Program-made: the position numbers and the translations under genes | The notes under the pieces: generated by a model | The model's database searches: none | Seen by the model: only the letters and a program-made list of their open reading frames with translations | Told to the model about the DNA's origin: nothing | Part shown: positions 18,747-27,125 of the stretch, piece by piece | Position numbering within the stretch: position 1 is the stretch's first letter | Layout of the letters: each line of letters opens with the position of its first letter | Assembly (NCBI GenBank): GCA_009841145.1 | Contig: VXMJ01000102.1 | Span: forward strand, 1-59,598 | DNA: 59,598 bases | Source: Caldilineaceae bacterium SB0661_bin_34 | Lineage (GTDB): Bacteria > Chloroflexota > Anaerolineae > Caldilineales > Caldilineaceae | Direction: 5' to 3'

Positions 18747-19098
18747 ACCGGGCGTTGTGGTTGTCGGTCCGGTGTCAGGTGGCGATTGTCACGCCCGGCA
18801 TCTCGGTCCACAGTCGGTGACCAGGTGGAGTGGTCAGTCATCCTCGGGAGAAATACGAGGTCATTCGGCACTGCCAGACAGGGCGGAGGCTGCTTGCACC
18901 GTCGTTGCATCGCACATCCGGAACAGGGTCCTGCCTGCAGGCCGTCCGATAATTACGCACAAAGGAGCCAAAATGGGAATTGGCTAGGAATGGGTGAGCT
19001 CAAGCCATTCGATGGACCCACACGAGGGGCAGACAGAATCCATCTCCGCCGGAACGATCCGCACGTCGCATTTGAAGCAGACGAAGTAGTCATCCTAG
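18747..19098. other. Intergenic stretch with a possible zinc-ribbon fragment
   Basis: No complete gene. The only notable item is the minus-strand fragment at 18984-19094 next to the tRNA genes. Confidence 0.4.
18984..19094 (-). pseudogene. Zinc-ribbon-like 36-codon fragment without start codon
   Basis: Directly 3' of the tRNA-Ala(CGC) gene on the same strand the frame reads DDYFVCFKCDVRIVP...VCPSCGSIEWLELTHS and stops at 18984. Two CxxC pairs 14 residues apart look like a zinc ribbon. A TAG precedes the first codon and the only internal ATG would drop the first CxxC, so it lacks a usable start. It could be the tail of a gene whose front was replaced when the tRNA cluster arrived. Confidence 0.35.
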
Positions 19099-19171
19099 TG
19101 GAGCTGGGGGGACTCGAACCCCCGGCCTCCACAGTGCGATTGTGGCGCTCTCCCAACTGAGCTACAGCCCC
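19099..19171 (-). tRNA. tRNA-Ala(CGC)
   Basis: 73 nt. Acceptor GGGGCTG/CAGCTCC with one G-U pair, D stem GCTC/GAGC, anticodon stem CCACA/TGTGG with loop ATCGCAC (anticodon CGC, codon GCG), T stem GGGGG/CCCCC with loop TTCGAGT. The 3' CCA is not encoded. Confidence 0.95.
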
Positions 19172-19196
19172 GTGCCGATGCATCGGCGTATCCGAA

Positions 19197-19269
19197 TGGA
19201 GCTTATGGGACTTGAACCCATGACCTCCACAATGCCATTGTGGCGCTCTCCCAACTGAGCTAAAGCCCC
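19197..19269 (-). tRNA. tRNA-Ala(GGC)
   Basis: 73 nt. Acceptor GGGGCTT/AAGCTCC, anticodon stem CCACA/TGTGG with loop ATGGCAT (anticodon GGC, codon GCC), T loop TTCAAGT. It lies 25 bp upstream of tRNA-Ala(CGC) on the same strand, and the two share most of their D and anticodon arms, indicating a tandem duplication. Confidence 0.95.
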
Positions 19270-19409
19270 TCGATTTGGGAAGGCGATTGTACAGAGGGCA
19301 GTACCCGGAGTCAAAGCTTGACCCTGTCCGTTCTCTACACCTTTGGTACAACGCAACTGCCGTCGCGCCCTGCAAGTCGTCGCTTGCCGGATCCGCGACC
19401 CGATTATGG

Positions 19410-19886
19410 TCATGGCGAGCGAAAATTGGCACACTCCTCGCAAACTGACTGGGGCACCAACCCCCAACGCATCAGGTAGTCGAACACAAAGCAGCCTGCG
19501 CAAAAACCCAGAAATGCCTCAAGAGCGGCGAACAAGATCAGCACGGCAAGGACGACATTCGCCGCGACCGGTGATCCTGCAACGAAGTGCAGTACCAATG
19601 CGGCCACCGAGAAGCCAAGTCCCACAGTTTGGGCGAAACGCTTGGGCGGTCCGGGCACCAGCTTCGGCTCGCCTATGCGCGGCGCAATAACTCTGGTCGC
19701 CAGGAGTCCCATCGGGCTCAATGTGGGACCAGTCGCCACTCGTGCCAAAAAGCCGTAGGCAAGGACGAACATTAACCATGCCTGGCCTGTCAATATGGTC
19801 GCGAGGGACAGGCCGACTACCAATCCCGCGACAACCCTGGCAGCTACTTCGTTAACCGGATTGGGAAAGCTGAAGACGTATCGCAT
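19410..19886 (-). CDS. DUF4395 family membrane protein
   Basis: 158 aa from the ATG at 19886, preceded by GAGG; the frame also allows a TTG at 19934. The start of the mature domain (FPNPVNEVAARVVAG), the middle GPTLSPMGLLATRVIAPRIG and the end FLGFCAGCFVFDYLM with its conserved Cys pair are typical of DUF4395. Four hydrophobic helices. The function is unknown; members often sit near thioredoxin-like or sulfur-transfer proteins, which are not seen here. Confidence 0.85.
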   Translation of the reverse strand: MRYVFSFPNPVNEVAARVVAGLVVGLSLATILTGQAWLMFVLAYGFLARVATGPTLSPMGLLATRVIAPRIGEPKLVPGPPKRFAQTVGLGFSVAALVLHFVAGSPVAANVVLAVLILFAALEAFLGFCAGCFVFDYLMRWGLVPQSVCEECANFRSP

Positions 19887-20359
19887 GGCAGCCTCAAACT
19901 TGCGGTGGATTTGTCTCAAGGCCTCTTGTGGCAACGTTGCCCAGTAGTGAACACTACCTGGTTATTGCAAGGACGCGAGCCGTGAACATCCTGCTGACAG
20001 TTGGCTTGGTTTGTGTTGGTCCAAGCGTACCAAGTTGCTGGTCCCGGTCGTACGGACTGTTGCTGCGCTGTGCCCAGTCATTCTGATCGGCATTCCGCAT
20101 CGCGGGTTCCAGTGCTGACAAGCAACTGCACTCCTCAGCTTTGGTGTCGGCGCGCCGACACGCACCGTAACCCGGAAATACCCGATCAACCGACAGTGGC
20201 GCGCCCTGTCCATCGTGGCGACGAGTGCCAATCATGAGTACCACGTCCACACCGGTGTTACGTCGAACTCGCTTTGCCGATGACTCCAGCGGAGTATATC
20301 ACCGGTGAACAGGTGCCGGTCGTGCATGTGGATGTGGATAGGGATCTGGCCCTTGTTGT

Positions 20360-20435
20360 GGCTTGGCACAGGGATTCCGATCTCCCTCCGGCTTCCACAG
20401 TGCGATTGTGGCACTCTCCCAACCGAGCTCAAGCC
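20360..20435 (-). pseudogene. tRNA-Ala(CGC)-like relic
   Basis: Minus strand. GGCTTG...CAAGCC can still pair as a shortened acceptor, and the D and anticodon arms match tRNA-Ala(CGC) at 19099-19171 almost exactly, including the CGC anticodon. The T arm does not: its stem AGGGA/TCCCT encloses an 8-nt loop without the TTCRANY consensus, and extra bases are present. A decayed duplicate is the simplest reading. Confidence 0.7.
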
Positions 20436-20516
20436 TTCCGAACAGGAAGATGGGTACAGAGGGGCTGGGCTCAAAGTCAAAGGATGGCCAACCCGCGTAG
20501 TTCCGACCACCGCCTT

Positions 20517-20627
20517 TAGGCAAAGGGGGGGGGTGTCCTCCCAGGTACGGGCGATCACCGCCTCCTCGTTGAGGTCCGTGCCCCATCCTGGAGCATCAGG
20601 AACCATCAGGTGGCCATCCCACGGACA
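20517..20627 (-). pseudogene. C-terminal relic of an enolase-superfamily gene
   Basis: Minus-strand frame DGHLMVPDAPGWGTDLNEEA then VIARTWEDTPP matches the C-terminus of the intact dehydratase at 21495-22664 (DGHLTVPDTPGWGTELNEEA, IAARPWEGNIPF). The rest of the gene is missing. The divergence suggests a paralogue rather than a recent copy. Confidence 0.8.
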
Positions 20628-20695
20628 TCAAGATGTATCTTGACATTTCTGCCTGCCTGGACGGAAATAGCACAAACAGGGAGAGGAGGGAGCTC

Positions 20696-20926
20696 ATGGC
20701 CACCAAACGAGTAAAGTTCTCCAGTCAGGTGTCACCAGACCTGCTGGCCGGAATGAGGGCAATCGCCAAACATGAAGGACGCCACTTTCAGTCCGTGCTG
20801 GAAGATGCCATGAGCAGCTACATAGAAGCCAAGGCGCAGGAGAGGGTACCACCCGAGGTGATGACCCACTTCAGAGCAAGTCTCGAGCGCAACCGTCGCC
20901 TTGGTGAACTCCTCGCCGACTCGTGA
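20696..20926 (+). CDS. Putative RHH-type antitoxin of a Doc toxin
   Basis: 76 aa from the ATG at 20696, set by a strong GAGAGGAGGG just upstream; longer frames lack a ribosome-binding site. The N-terminus KRVKFSSQVSPDLLAGMRAIAKHEGRH looks like a ribbon-helix-helix domain, and the C-terminal half is helical and charged, suited to binding the toxin. The TGA overlaps the toxin's GTG start by 4 nt (GTGA). Confidence 0.8.
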   Translation: MATKRVKFSSQVSPDLLAGMRAIAKHEGRHFQSVLEDAMSSYIEAKAQERVPPEVMTHFRASLERNRRLGELLADS

Positions 20927-21345
20927 ACCGGGAACTCCTGACGCTGGAGGAGGTCGTTGTCATGCACGATGTCGTGGTCCATGAGTTCGGCGGCACATCG
21001 GGTATCCGCGGCACGGGCGCGTTAGCCGCCATCACACCTCCGCAGATCGGCTGCTGCGATACGCTCATCGAGGAGGCAGCAGCCCTCATGGAAAACTTGG
21101 CAATGAATCATCCATTTCTGGACGGGAACAAGCGGACCGCCTTCTACACCACTAATGTCTTTCTCTGCAAGAACGGCAGTTTCATCGAGTGCGACAACAA
21201 CGAAGCCCACCCATTCTTCATGAAGCTCTTCAAGACCAACGCGTTCCGTTTTGAGGAGCTTCATGCGTGGCTACAAGAACACGTCAAGCCGCTGTCGATC
21301 ATGGGCCAGTGGATGTTGGATGTAACTGTTCCGCAACCGTATTGA
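20923..21345 (+). CDS. doc: Doc-type toxin (Fic fold protein kinase)
   Basis: 140 aa from a GTG. The motif NHPFLDGNKRTAF is the Doc signature, where Lys replaces the Gly of true Fic enzymes; the preceding IRGTGALAAI and IGCCDTLIEEAAALMENLA match Doc. Doc phosphorylates and inactivates EF-Tu. The last residues after HVKPLSIMG read toward an IS110 relic that begins at about 21350, so the natural C-terminus may have been altered. The catalytic core is intact. Confidence 0.88.
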   Translation: MNRELLTLEEVVVMHDVVVHEFGGTSGIRGTGALAAITPPQIGCCDTLIEEAAALMENLAMNHPFLDGNKRTAFYTTNVFLCKNGSFIECDNNEAHPFFMKLFKTNAFRFEELHAWLQEHVKPLSIMGQWMLDVTVPQPY

Positions 21346-21349
21346 ATGT

Positions 21350-21482
21350 CAAACCGCGCCAGCCCGAGGCATGCAGTTCGACTGCCAGAGGATCTCGTCC
21401 CAGCCAGGACGATGAGCAACTTGTACATGGCCGCGACGAGCGCCACCTGTCTGGGGTTGCCCCGTCGGCGTAGTCTTTCGGC
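21350..21482 (-). pseudogene. IS110-family transposase relic (C-terminal end)
   Basis: Minus-strand frame ERLRRRGNPRQVALVAAMYKL followed by LIVL matches the end of IS110 transposases (compare [21 protein letters not shown] in the intact copy at 279-1235). It then degenerates. It lies tightly between doc and the dehydratase gene. A solo 3' end with no other part of the element indicates an old insertion. Confidence 0.75.
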
Positions 21483-21494
21483 GGCCGCCGCTGG

Positions 21495-22664
21495 TTAGAA
21501 GGGGATGTTGCCCTCCCAGGGTCGGGCGGCTATCGCCTCCTCATTGAGCTCCGTGCCCCACCCCGGAGTGTCGGGCACTGTCAGATGGCCGTCCCGAATG
21601 TCTGGCAACACAGTTACGTACTCATCCCGCCAGGGACAGGAGTCGACATCGGTTTCCATAATCTTCAGGTTGGGCAGCACCGCACACATGTGGGCGTTCT
21701 GAAAGGTGGAAAGGTGGCTGTAGTAGTTGTGCGGAGCCACCGGCATCTCCTTTACCGCCGCCTCCCGCGCAATCTGAAGGCAGGCGCTCATGCCGGCCCA
21801 GGGGAGATCGAACATCGCCACGTCCATGGCCCGAATGTCCAGGAACCGCTGGTATTCCCGCACCGTGTTGACACTCTCGGCGGAACAGACCGGCAGGGAC
21901 GTCGACTCGGTGATTTGCCGAATCACCTCGGGTTCCCAGGAGTCCACTTCGAGCCACAGCATCTTGTAGGGCTCAAGGGCCTTGGCGATGCGAATCACGT
22001 CCAAGGTGTCGAAATGGAAGTTCAGGTCCAGGGCCGTGTCGAACCGTTCACCGGCACCGCGCTTGAAGGCCTCAATCAACTTAACGACCGAGGACACCAC
22101 GAAATCCATGTCCTTTGCATCAAAGGTGTTGAGGGTTCGAGCCGGATCGCCGGGCACTACCACATTGGTCTTGAGGGCCGTATAGCCCCGGTCCACCACC
22201 TCCCGGCCCAGAGCCTCCACGTCCGCGTAGGTCTTCAGGGGCTTGCCGTACAGTTCCGGGTAACGGGCCCGATAGGTACCGCAGTGGGACCAGTAGAGCC
22301 GAATCCGATCCCGCACCTTGCCGCCCAGCAGTTCGTATACCGGCACGCCCAAGGCCTTGCCCTTGATGTCCAGAAGGGCGCATTCGATCCCGGCAATCGA
22401 CCGTTGGATGACTCCGCCCGGCCCCTGGCAGGACTGCCGATGCATGTCCTGTAAACGCTGCTCAATGGCCAGGGCACTTCGACCAACCAGGGCCGCGGAC
22501 AAATCCCGCACGCCACCGGCCACCGCGGATGGCATGCGCCAGTCGGTCACCTCCGCGTATCCGGTGATCCCCTCGTCCGTCTCCACCTTGACAAACGTAT
22601 AGGCGGCCCAGGCCGCATCGGCCTGCAGCGGTTCAACGGCAGTAATGCGCAAATCCGACAGCAT
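21495..22664 (-). CDS. Mandelate racemase/enolase-superfamily dehydratase
   Basis: 389 aa, ATG at 22664. The N-terminal capping domain ends near GVPVYELLGGKVRDRI. The barrel domain shows ALKTN, ALDLNFHFD (metal Asp), WLEVDSWEP (metal Glu), VCSAESVN (metal Glu) and APHNYYSHLS (catalytic His), as in acid-sugar dehydratases. The reaction is expected to be Mg2+-dependent abstraction of a proton next to a carboxylate. The substrate cannot be named. Enolase-superfamily paralogues are notably expanded in SAR202-type Chloroflexota, and a second, decayed paralogue lies at 20517-20627. Confidence 0.88.
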   Translation of the reverse strand: MLSDLRITAVEPLQADAAWAAYTFVKVETDEGITGYAEVTDWRMPSAVAGGVRDLSAALVGRSALAIEQRLQDMHRQSCQGPGGVIQRSIAGIECALLDIKGKALGVPVYELLGGKVRDRIRLYWSHCGTYRARYPELYGKPLKTYADVEALGREVVDRGYTALKTNVVVPGDPARTLNTFDAKDMDFVVSSVVKLIEAFKRGAGERFDTALDLNFHFDTLDVIRIAKALEPYKMLWLEVDSWEPEVIRQITESTSLPVCSAESVNTVREYQRFLDIRAMDVAMFDLPWAGMSACLQIAREAAVKEMPVAPHNYYSHLSTFQNAHMCAVLPNLKIMETDVDSCPWRDEYVTVLPDIRDGHLTVPDTPGWGTELNEEAIAARPWEGNIPF

Positions 22665-22766
22665 GGTTCCTACGCCCCTTGACGATCCTTCCTAAACAGA
22701 CTCGGTCCAGACTATCAGACACCGGATCGCAACCCGCGGCACAAGGCCGGAACCCAAATCGGTGGC

Positions 22767-22772
22767 TATAAT
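22767..22772 (+). promoter_or_regulatory. Consensus -10 box upstream of the aminotransferase
   Basis: TATAAT, 72 bp before the ATG at 22844 in a 180-bp divergent intergenic region. No good -35 is seen at 17 bp spacing, so activator dependence or an alternative sigma is possible. Confidence 0.45.
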
Positions 22773-22843
22773 TTCTCGATCCGGTGTGCCGCCCGCGCCC
22801 GGTCCTCCCCGTTTCCCATTCGAATCCACCCGGCGATCCGTCC

Positions 22844-24118
22844 ATGCCTGCCGTAACCGCTCCGTACAAGGCTCCTCCGTTCGAACCTGCCCACCGGGTC
22901 ACCGGATTCGGCGCCACCGTCTTTGCCGAATTCACCGCCCTGGCCAACGAACGGGGCGCAATCAACCTGGGGCAGGGCTTCCCCAACTTCGCGGCGCCGG
23001 ACTTCATCAAGCAGGCCGGCCAGGACGCCATCGCCCAGGATCTCAACCAGTACACGCGCAGCGGCGGCCATCAGGAACTGGTCGAGGCCCTGGCGGAGTT
23101 CTACGGTCCGCTGTTCGGTCGCACCCTGAACCCGATGACCGAGGTGGTCACTACGGTGGGGGCCACGGAAGGCATCTTCGCGTCGGTGCAGGCCGTCGTC
23201 AATCCGGGCGACGAAGTGATCATGATGGAGCCGTTCTACGACAGCTACCCGGCCTGTGTCGTCATGGCCGGCGGCACGCCGGTCTACGTGCCGCTGGAAA
23301 GCCCCGAGCGGACGCCGGGTCGGACGCTGATGGCGGCCGACTGGAAGCTAGACATGGACCGCCTCGCGGATGCGTTCTCCGAACGCACCCGCATGCTGAT
23401 CATCAACACGCCGCACAACCCGGTCGGTAAGATGTTCAGCAGGGAGGAACTGGAGCAGATTGCGGACATCGTGCAAAGGCACAGCCAAAGCCACCAACCT
23501 GTCTACGTGCTGTGCGACGAAGCCTACGAGTGGATCACCTACGACGGCGTGGAACACGTGCGCATGGCGACCCTGCCGGGCATGTGGGAACACACCATCA
23601 CCCTGGGCAGTTCCGGCAAGACCTTCTCCGTCACCGGCTGGAAAATCGGCTGGGCCATCGCGCCGCCCGAGATTGTCCACGCCATCCTGATGGCCCACCA
23701 GTGGATCCCGTTCACGATTTCCACCCCGTTCCAAGAGGCCGTGGCCACCGGCTTCCGCGTGGCCAGGGAGCAGGGCTACTTCGAGTGGCTGGGGGAAATG
23801 TACCAAGCCAAGCGGGACCGGCTGCTGGGCTACCTGGAGGCCGCTGGCCTGTCCTCCTGCGTACCCCACGGTTCCTACTTCATCCTCTCGGACACCAGTC
23901 ACTTGAATGTGCCGCCGAACCCGTCCGAACCCCGCGACGTGACGGTCTGCCGCTGGCTCACCGGCGAAATCGGCGTTGTGGCCATTCCCCCCAGCGCCTT
24001 CTACAGCGACAACAACCGGCACCTGGTCGCGGACCTGGCGCGGTTCACATTCTGCAAGACCGACGAGACGCTGGATCAGGCCGGAGAGCGTTTCCAGGCC
24101 CTGACCCGGAAGGCCTGA
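22844..24118 (+). CDS. PLP-dependent class I/II aminotransferase (YbdL/kynurenine type)
   Basis: 424 aa from the ATG at 22844; upstream in-frame Met lies inside the promoter region. The order of motifs is standard for fold-type I: INLGQGFPNF, QYTRSGGHQEL, TVGATEGIF, EPFYDSYP, NTPHNPVGKMF, CDEAYEWITYDG, then the PLP Lys in GSSGKTFSVTGWKIGW. These match the methionine/kynurenine-glutamine transaminase subgroup, which acts on aromatic and sulfur amino acids. The downstream pepA is 47 bp away on the same strand and probably co-transcribed, fitting amino acid recycling. Confidence 0.92.
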   Translation: MPAVTAPYKAPPFEPAHRVTGFGATVFAEFTALANERGAINLGQGFPNFAAPDFIKQAGQDAIAQDLNQYTRSGGHQELVEALAEFYGPLFGRTLNPMTEVVTTVGATEGIFASVQAVVNPGDEVIMMEPFYDSYPACVVMAGGTPVYVPLESPERTPGRTLMAADWKLDMDRLADAFSERTRMLIINTPHNPVGKMFSREELEQIADIVQRHSQSHQPVYVLCDEAYEWITYDGVEHVRMATLPGMWEHTITLGSSGKTFSVTGWKIGWAIAPPEIVHAILMAHQWIPFTISTPFQEAVATGFRVAREQGYFEWLGEMYQAKRDRLLGYLEAAGLSSCVPHGSYFILSDTSHLNVPPNPSEPRDVTVCRWLTGEIGVVAIPPSAFYSDNNRHLVADLARFTFCKTDETLDQAGERFQALTRKA

Positions 24119-24165
24119 ACACCGGCAGTTTCCAATCACAACCCGCTCATAAGGACACAACTTCC

Positions 24166-25662
24166 ATGGAGCTCCTGATACAGCAAGGCGACATCGCCGC
24201 CGCCGAGGCGGACTGCGTCATCGTCAACCTCTTCGAGGATGTCAACCACCCGGGCGGTGCCACGGGTTTCGTCGACCGGGCCCTGAACGGGGCGATCACC
24301 AGTGCCATCGCGGCGGGAGACTTCAAGGGCGAGGCGAATACCACGCTGCTGCTGTACACCAACGGAGCCATCGCGGCACCCAGGGTCATCGTGACAGGCC
24401 TGGGCAAGGCCGAGGACTTCGACTTTCTGGCTGCGCGCAAGGCCGCAGCCGCGGGCTTGGCCAGGGCTGCCGGCCTCAAAGGAGTACGGACCGTGGCCAC
24501 TATTTGCCACGGGACCGGGATTGGCGGCCGGGACACGGAGGAGATGGCCAAGGCGCTGGCCCTGGGATCCCTGTTGGCCTCCTACAAGGTGCGCAAGTAT
24601 CCGGCCGACGACAAGGAGCAGGGCGTGTCCACCTGCACGCTGGTGGAGTACCACGCCGAGCAGATTCCTGCCATGCAGGTCGGTTTGGATGCCGGCCGGG
24701 CCTTGGCCAACGGAGTCTGCTTCACACGCGATTTGGTCAATGAACCTCCCAACCTGCTCTACCCTGCGGAGATGGCGGACCGCGTAAGGGCCGCGGCGGC
24801 GGATACCGCCCTCAAGTGTGAGGTGCTCGGTGAAGAGGCCATGCGCGAGTTGGACATGGGCATGATCCTGGGGGTCTCCCGCGGCAGCCGACGCGAAGCA
24901 CAGCTCATCATCCTCCGCCACGAACCGGAGGGACTCGAGGAACAGCAGCCCCTGATCTTCCTCGGCAAGGGCATCACCTTCGACACGGGCGGCATCTCAC
25001 TGAAGCCACCCTCCGGCATGGAGGAGATGAAGACCGACATGGGCGGTGCCGGAGCCGTCTGCGGCGCCATGATGGCCATTTCCGCCCTGAACATCCCCCG
25101 CCGGGTCTTTGGTCTGGCTATCTGTGTCGAGAACATGCCCGACGGTGATGCCTACCGCCCCGGCGACATTCTCACGGGTATCAGCGGCAAGACCGCGGAA
25201 ATCATCAACACCGATGCCGAAGGCCGGCTAATATTGGCGGACTGCCTGGGTTATGTCAAGCGGTTCTCGCCGGCCGCCGTGGTTGATCTGGCCACGCTGA
25301 CCGGGGCCATCGGCATTGCGCTCGGTTCCCAAGCCGCCGGTCTGTTCGCAAACGACGATGCGTTGCAGGAAGCCATCGTGGCGGCGGCCGCCGCCACGGG
25401 CGACCGCGTCTGGCCGATGCCGATGTACGACGAATACAAGGAAGACATCAAGAGCGACATGGCCGAGGTCAAGAATGCGGGCAGCCGCATGGGAGGCGTA
25501 TCCTCGTCGGCCAAGTTCCTGGAACACTTCACAGAGGACTACCCTTGGGCCCACCTGGACATCGCCTACATGGCGTTGCAAGGCAAGGGCAAGCCAGGCC
25601 AGCCCAAGGGAGCTTCCGGGTACGGTGTCCAACTGCTGGCATCCCTGGCCACCGCAATCTGA
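24166..25662 (+). CDS. pepA: Leucyl aminopeptidase PepA (M17 family)
   Basis: 498 aa, ATG at 24166; the longer open frame upstream is a shadow of the aminotransferase. The C-terminal catalytic domain carries GKGITFDTGGISLKP (Lys and Asp metal ligands), MKTDMGGAGAV (Asp) and NTDAEGRLIL (Asp/Glu ligands plus Arg), the complete two-metal M17 site. It releases N-terminal amino acids from peptides as a cytosolic hexamer. It probably forms an operon with the preceding aminotransferase. Confidence 0.96.
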   Translation: MELLIQQGDIAAAEADCVIVNLFEDVNHPGGATGFVDRALNGAITSAIAAGDFKGEANTTLLLYTNGAIAAPRVIVTGLGKAEDFDFLAARKAAAAGLARAAGLKGVRTVATICHGTGIGGRDTEEMAKALALGSLLASYKVRKYPADDKEQGVSTCTLVEYHAEQIPAMQVGLDAGRALANGVCFTRDLVNEPPNLLYPAEMADRVRAAAADTALKCEVLGEEAMRELDMGMILGVSRGSRREAQLIILRHEPEGLEEQQPLIFLGKGITFDTGGISLKPPSGMEEMKTDMGGAGAVCGAMMAISALNIPRRVFGLAICVENMPDGDAYRPGDILTGISGKTAEIINTDAEGRLILADCLGYVKRFSPAAVVDLATLTGAIGIALGSQAAGLFANDDALQEAIVAAAAATGDRVWPMPMYDEYKEDIKSDMAEVKNAGSRMGGVSSSAKFLEHFTEDYPWAHLDIAYMALQGKGKPGQPKGASGYGVQLLASLATAI

Positions 25663-25773
25663 ACGGCAATCGATTCGATCGCATTCGAAACAATGCCGGC
25701 CGCAATCGCTATCATTAAGTGATTAGGGCCCTCTCCCGCCCGCCGCCACAGCCATCGACACCGCGGGGCCTTC

Positions 25774-26517
25774 ATGTCCCTCACATCGCGTCTGCACCGC
25801 CCAACCGTGCCGCCAGTGCGCTGGCGGTCAACCATAGTCTGGGCTGCCGGACTGGGTGCGTTGCTTGCCTTCGTATCGGTCCGGACCGCATCGGCCGGAT
25901 CGGCGGCCCAAACGTTTCCCGGTTCCAATGCAGTCGAGGCCTGGCCTGTGCTCGTACCCATGCTGGCGGCCTCCGCCAGTTTGGAAAGGGCGATCGAGGT
26001 GTTCTGGAACTTGGTTGAGTGGTTCCTGCTGCGCGTCGGCGGTTGGCAGGCTGCGGATCTGAAACGCCCCGACTACACGCAACTCAAGAGCGGCCTCAGC
26101 CTCATCATAGCCGGTGTCCTGGGGGTCGCCATTACCGGATACACGGACATCCGGTTGCTCAGCTACCTGCAGCCGCAGGCGAACGGCATTCTGGATCAGG
26201 TTCCGGTTGCCTGGGATGTCCTGCTGTCCGGCATCCTTTTGGGTACCGGTACCAAGCCCGTCCACGATCTGGTAGGCACGCTCACGCGCGTAAAGATGCT
26301 GGTCGGCAACCTGGGACTCAAGCAGCGGGAACGGGCCGGTCTGTTTGCAGCAGACGCCAACTACCGGATACGCGAGGCCGAACTGCATGGAACGCGCTCC
26401 ATGGCCGCCCATCAACCCACCCGGCGCACCACCCAACAGGACGTGGCAGCCACATCCGCGCCAGACCGGCCGGCGCGACGGTTGATTGACGATCTGGATG
26501 CCCGTTACAACGGATGA
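25774..26517 (+). CDS. Membrane protein of unknown function, ends at an in-frame TGA
   Basis: 247 aa. A signal-like N-terminus (TIVWAAGLGALLAFVSVRTASA), then VPMLAASASLERAIEVFWNLVEWFLL and two more hydrophobic segments (SGLSLIIAGVLGVAITGY, WDVLLSGILLGTGTKPVHDLVGTL), followed by a basic cytoplasmic tail. No known family. The TGA at 26515-26517 is followed in the same frame by 42 more sense codons with coiled-coil character, so the gene may have been shortened or the stop may be read through. Confidence 0.65.
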   Translation: MSLTSRLHRPTVPPVRWRSTIVWAAGLGALLAFVSVRTASAGSAAQTFPGSNAVEAWPVLVPMLAASASLERAIEVFWNLVEWFLLRVGGWQAADLKRPDYTQLKSGLSLIIAGVLGVAITGYTDIRLLSYLQPQANGILDQVPVAWDVLLSGILLGTGTKPVHDLVGTLTRVKMLVGNLGLKQRERAGLFAADANYRIREAELHGTRSMAAHQPTRRTTQQDVAATSAPDRPARRLIDDLDARYNG

Positions 26518-26646
26518 GCATCCCGTTGCGGCCGGCATATCGACGAGGAGGCGCGGCAGGGCCGGCTGGAGGCGGAACAGGCTAGGCAGGAGGCCGCACG
26601 CATCGCGGCGGAGCGGATCCGGGTACTGCACCGCCTCGAGTTCTGA
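26518..26646 (+). other. In-frame coiled-coil extension after TGA
   Basis: Continuing the frame of the preceding gene past its TGA gives ASRCGRHIDEEARQGRLEAE and then QARQEAARIAAERIRVLHRLEF before a second TGA at 26644. The Glu/Arg/Ala pattern is typical of a real coiled coil, not chance translation. The alternative overlapping ATG frame (26514) ends after 23 codons of Gly/Pro/Ala. Confidence 0.5.
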
Positions 26647-27125
26647 AGGCATCGGAACTTTCTCCTGGGGACATTGCCCCCGGAGATGCATCGGGGTCCT
26701 CCCCATTGGTTGCCGCGGATTTGCTTGCGCACAGCCTAATCCGTTGATGCAATCTCGGGGCCGGGCCGCCACCGTTGCCGAATGAAAGCACGCTCGAGTT
26801 GACGCGTTTGGAAACCATTATCCCTGTTGGCCCGGGCCCCATTGTCCTGCCAAGGTTCTGTCTCCGCGCCAAAGTCAGCCATCCGGATAACCCGGACGCG
26901 CGACCTGGACTTCCACCTGACCGGGAACAAGTTGGCATCCATGGTGAAGAGTGTTTGCTTTGTTGCGTTCTCAAGCCAAAATTAAGAAACCGTAATAGGG
27001 CCGCCGGTGGTCCGGAAGGACCATTGCCACCCATCTATTGTTATACTTTGTTCCCCTTTACTCTCATTGCGAATGATCACGGGCCGCTTTCCGCCCGGCC
27101 AATCGCACCAAAGCCTTAAACCCCC
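26647..27125. other. Intergenic region upstream of dnaN
   Basis: 480 bp without a credible gene. GC falls toward the 3' end, and a TATACT -10-like box lies at 27042-27047 without a clear -35. There is no dnaA and no cluster of DnaA boxes visible, so this does not look like a chromosome origin. Confidence 0.5.

Larger units (their letters stand above)
19887..20695. other. Gene-poor stretch with two relics
   Basis: About 800 bp with no intact gene. Two decayed sequences can be identified: a tRNA-Ala-like relic (20360-20435) and the 3' end of an enolase-superfamily gene (20517-20627). The first ~450 bp show nothing recognisable. Confidence 0.6.

Noticed and set aside
20232..20606. 124-codon minus-strand ORF as a gene
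   Set aside because: It is a chance fusion of the enolase-family relic, unrelated sequence and the tRNA-like relic.
22764..24118. Antisense frames of 222-270 codons within the aminotransferase and pepA genes
   Set aside because: They have no motifs and mirror the codon structure of the sense genes.
26647..27125. Possible replication origin near dnaN
   Set aside because: No dnaA, no visible cluster of DnaA boxes, and only a modest AT-rich patch.
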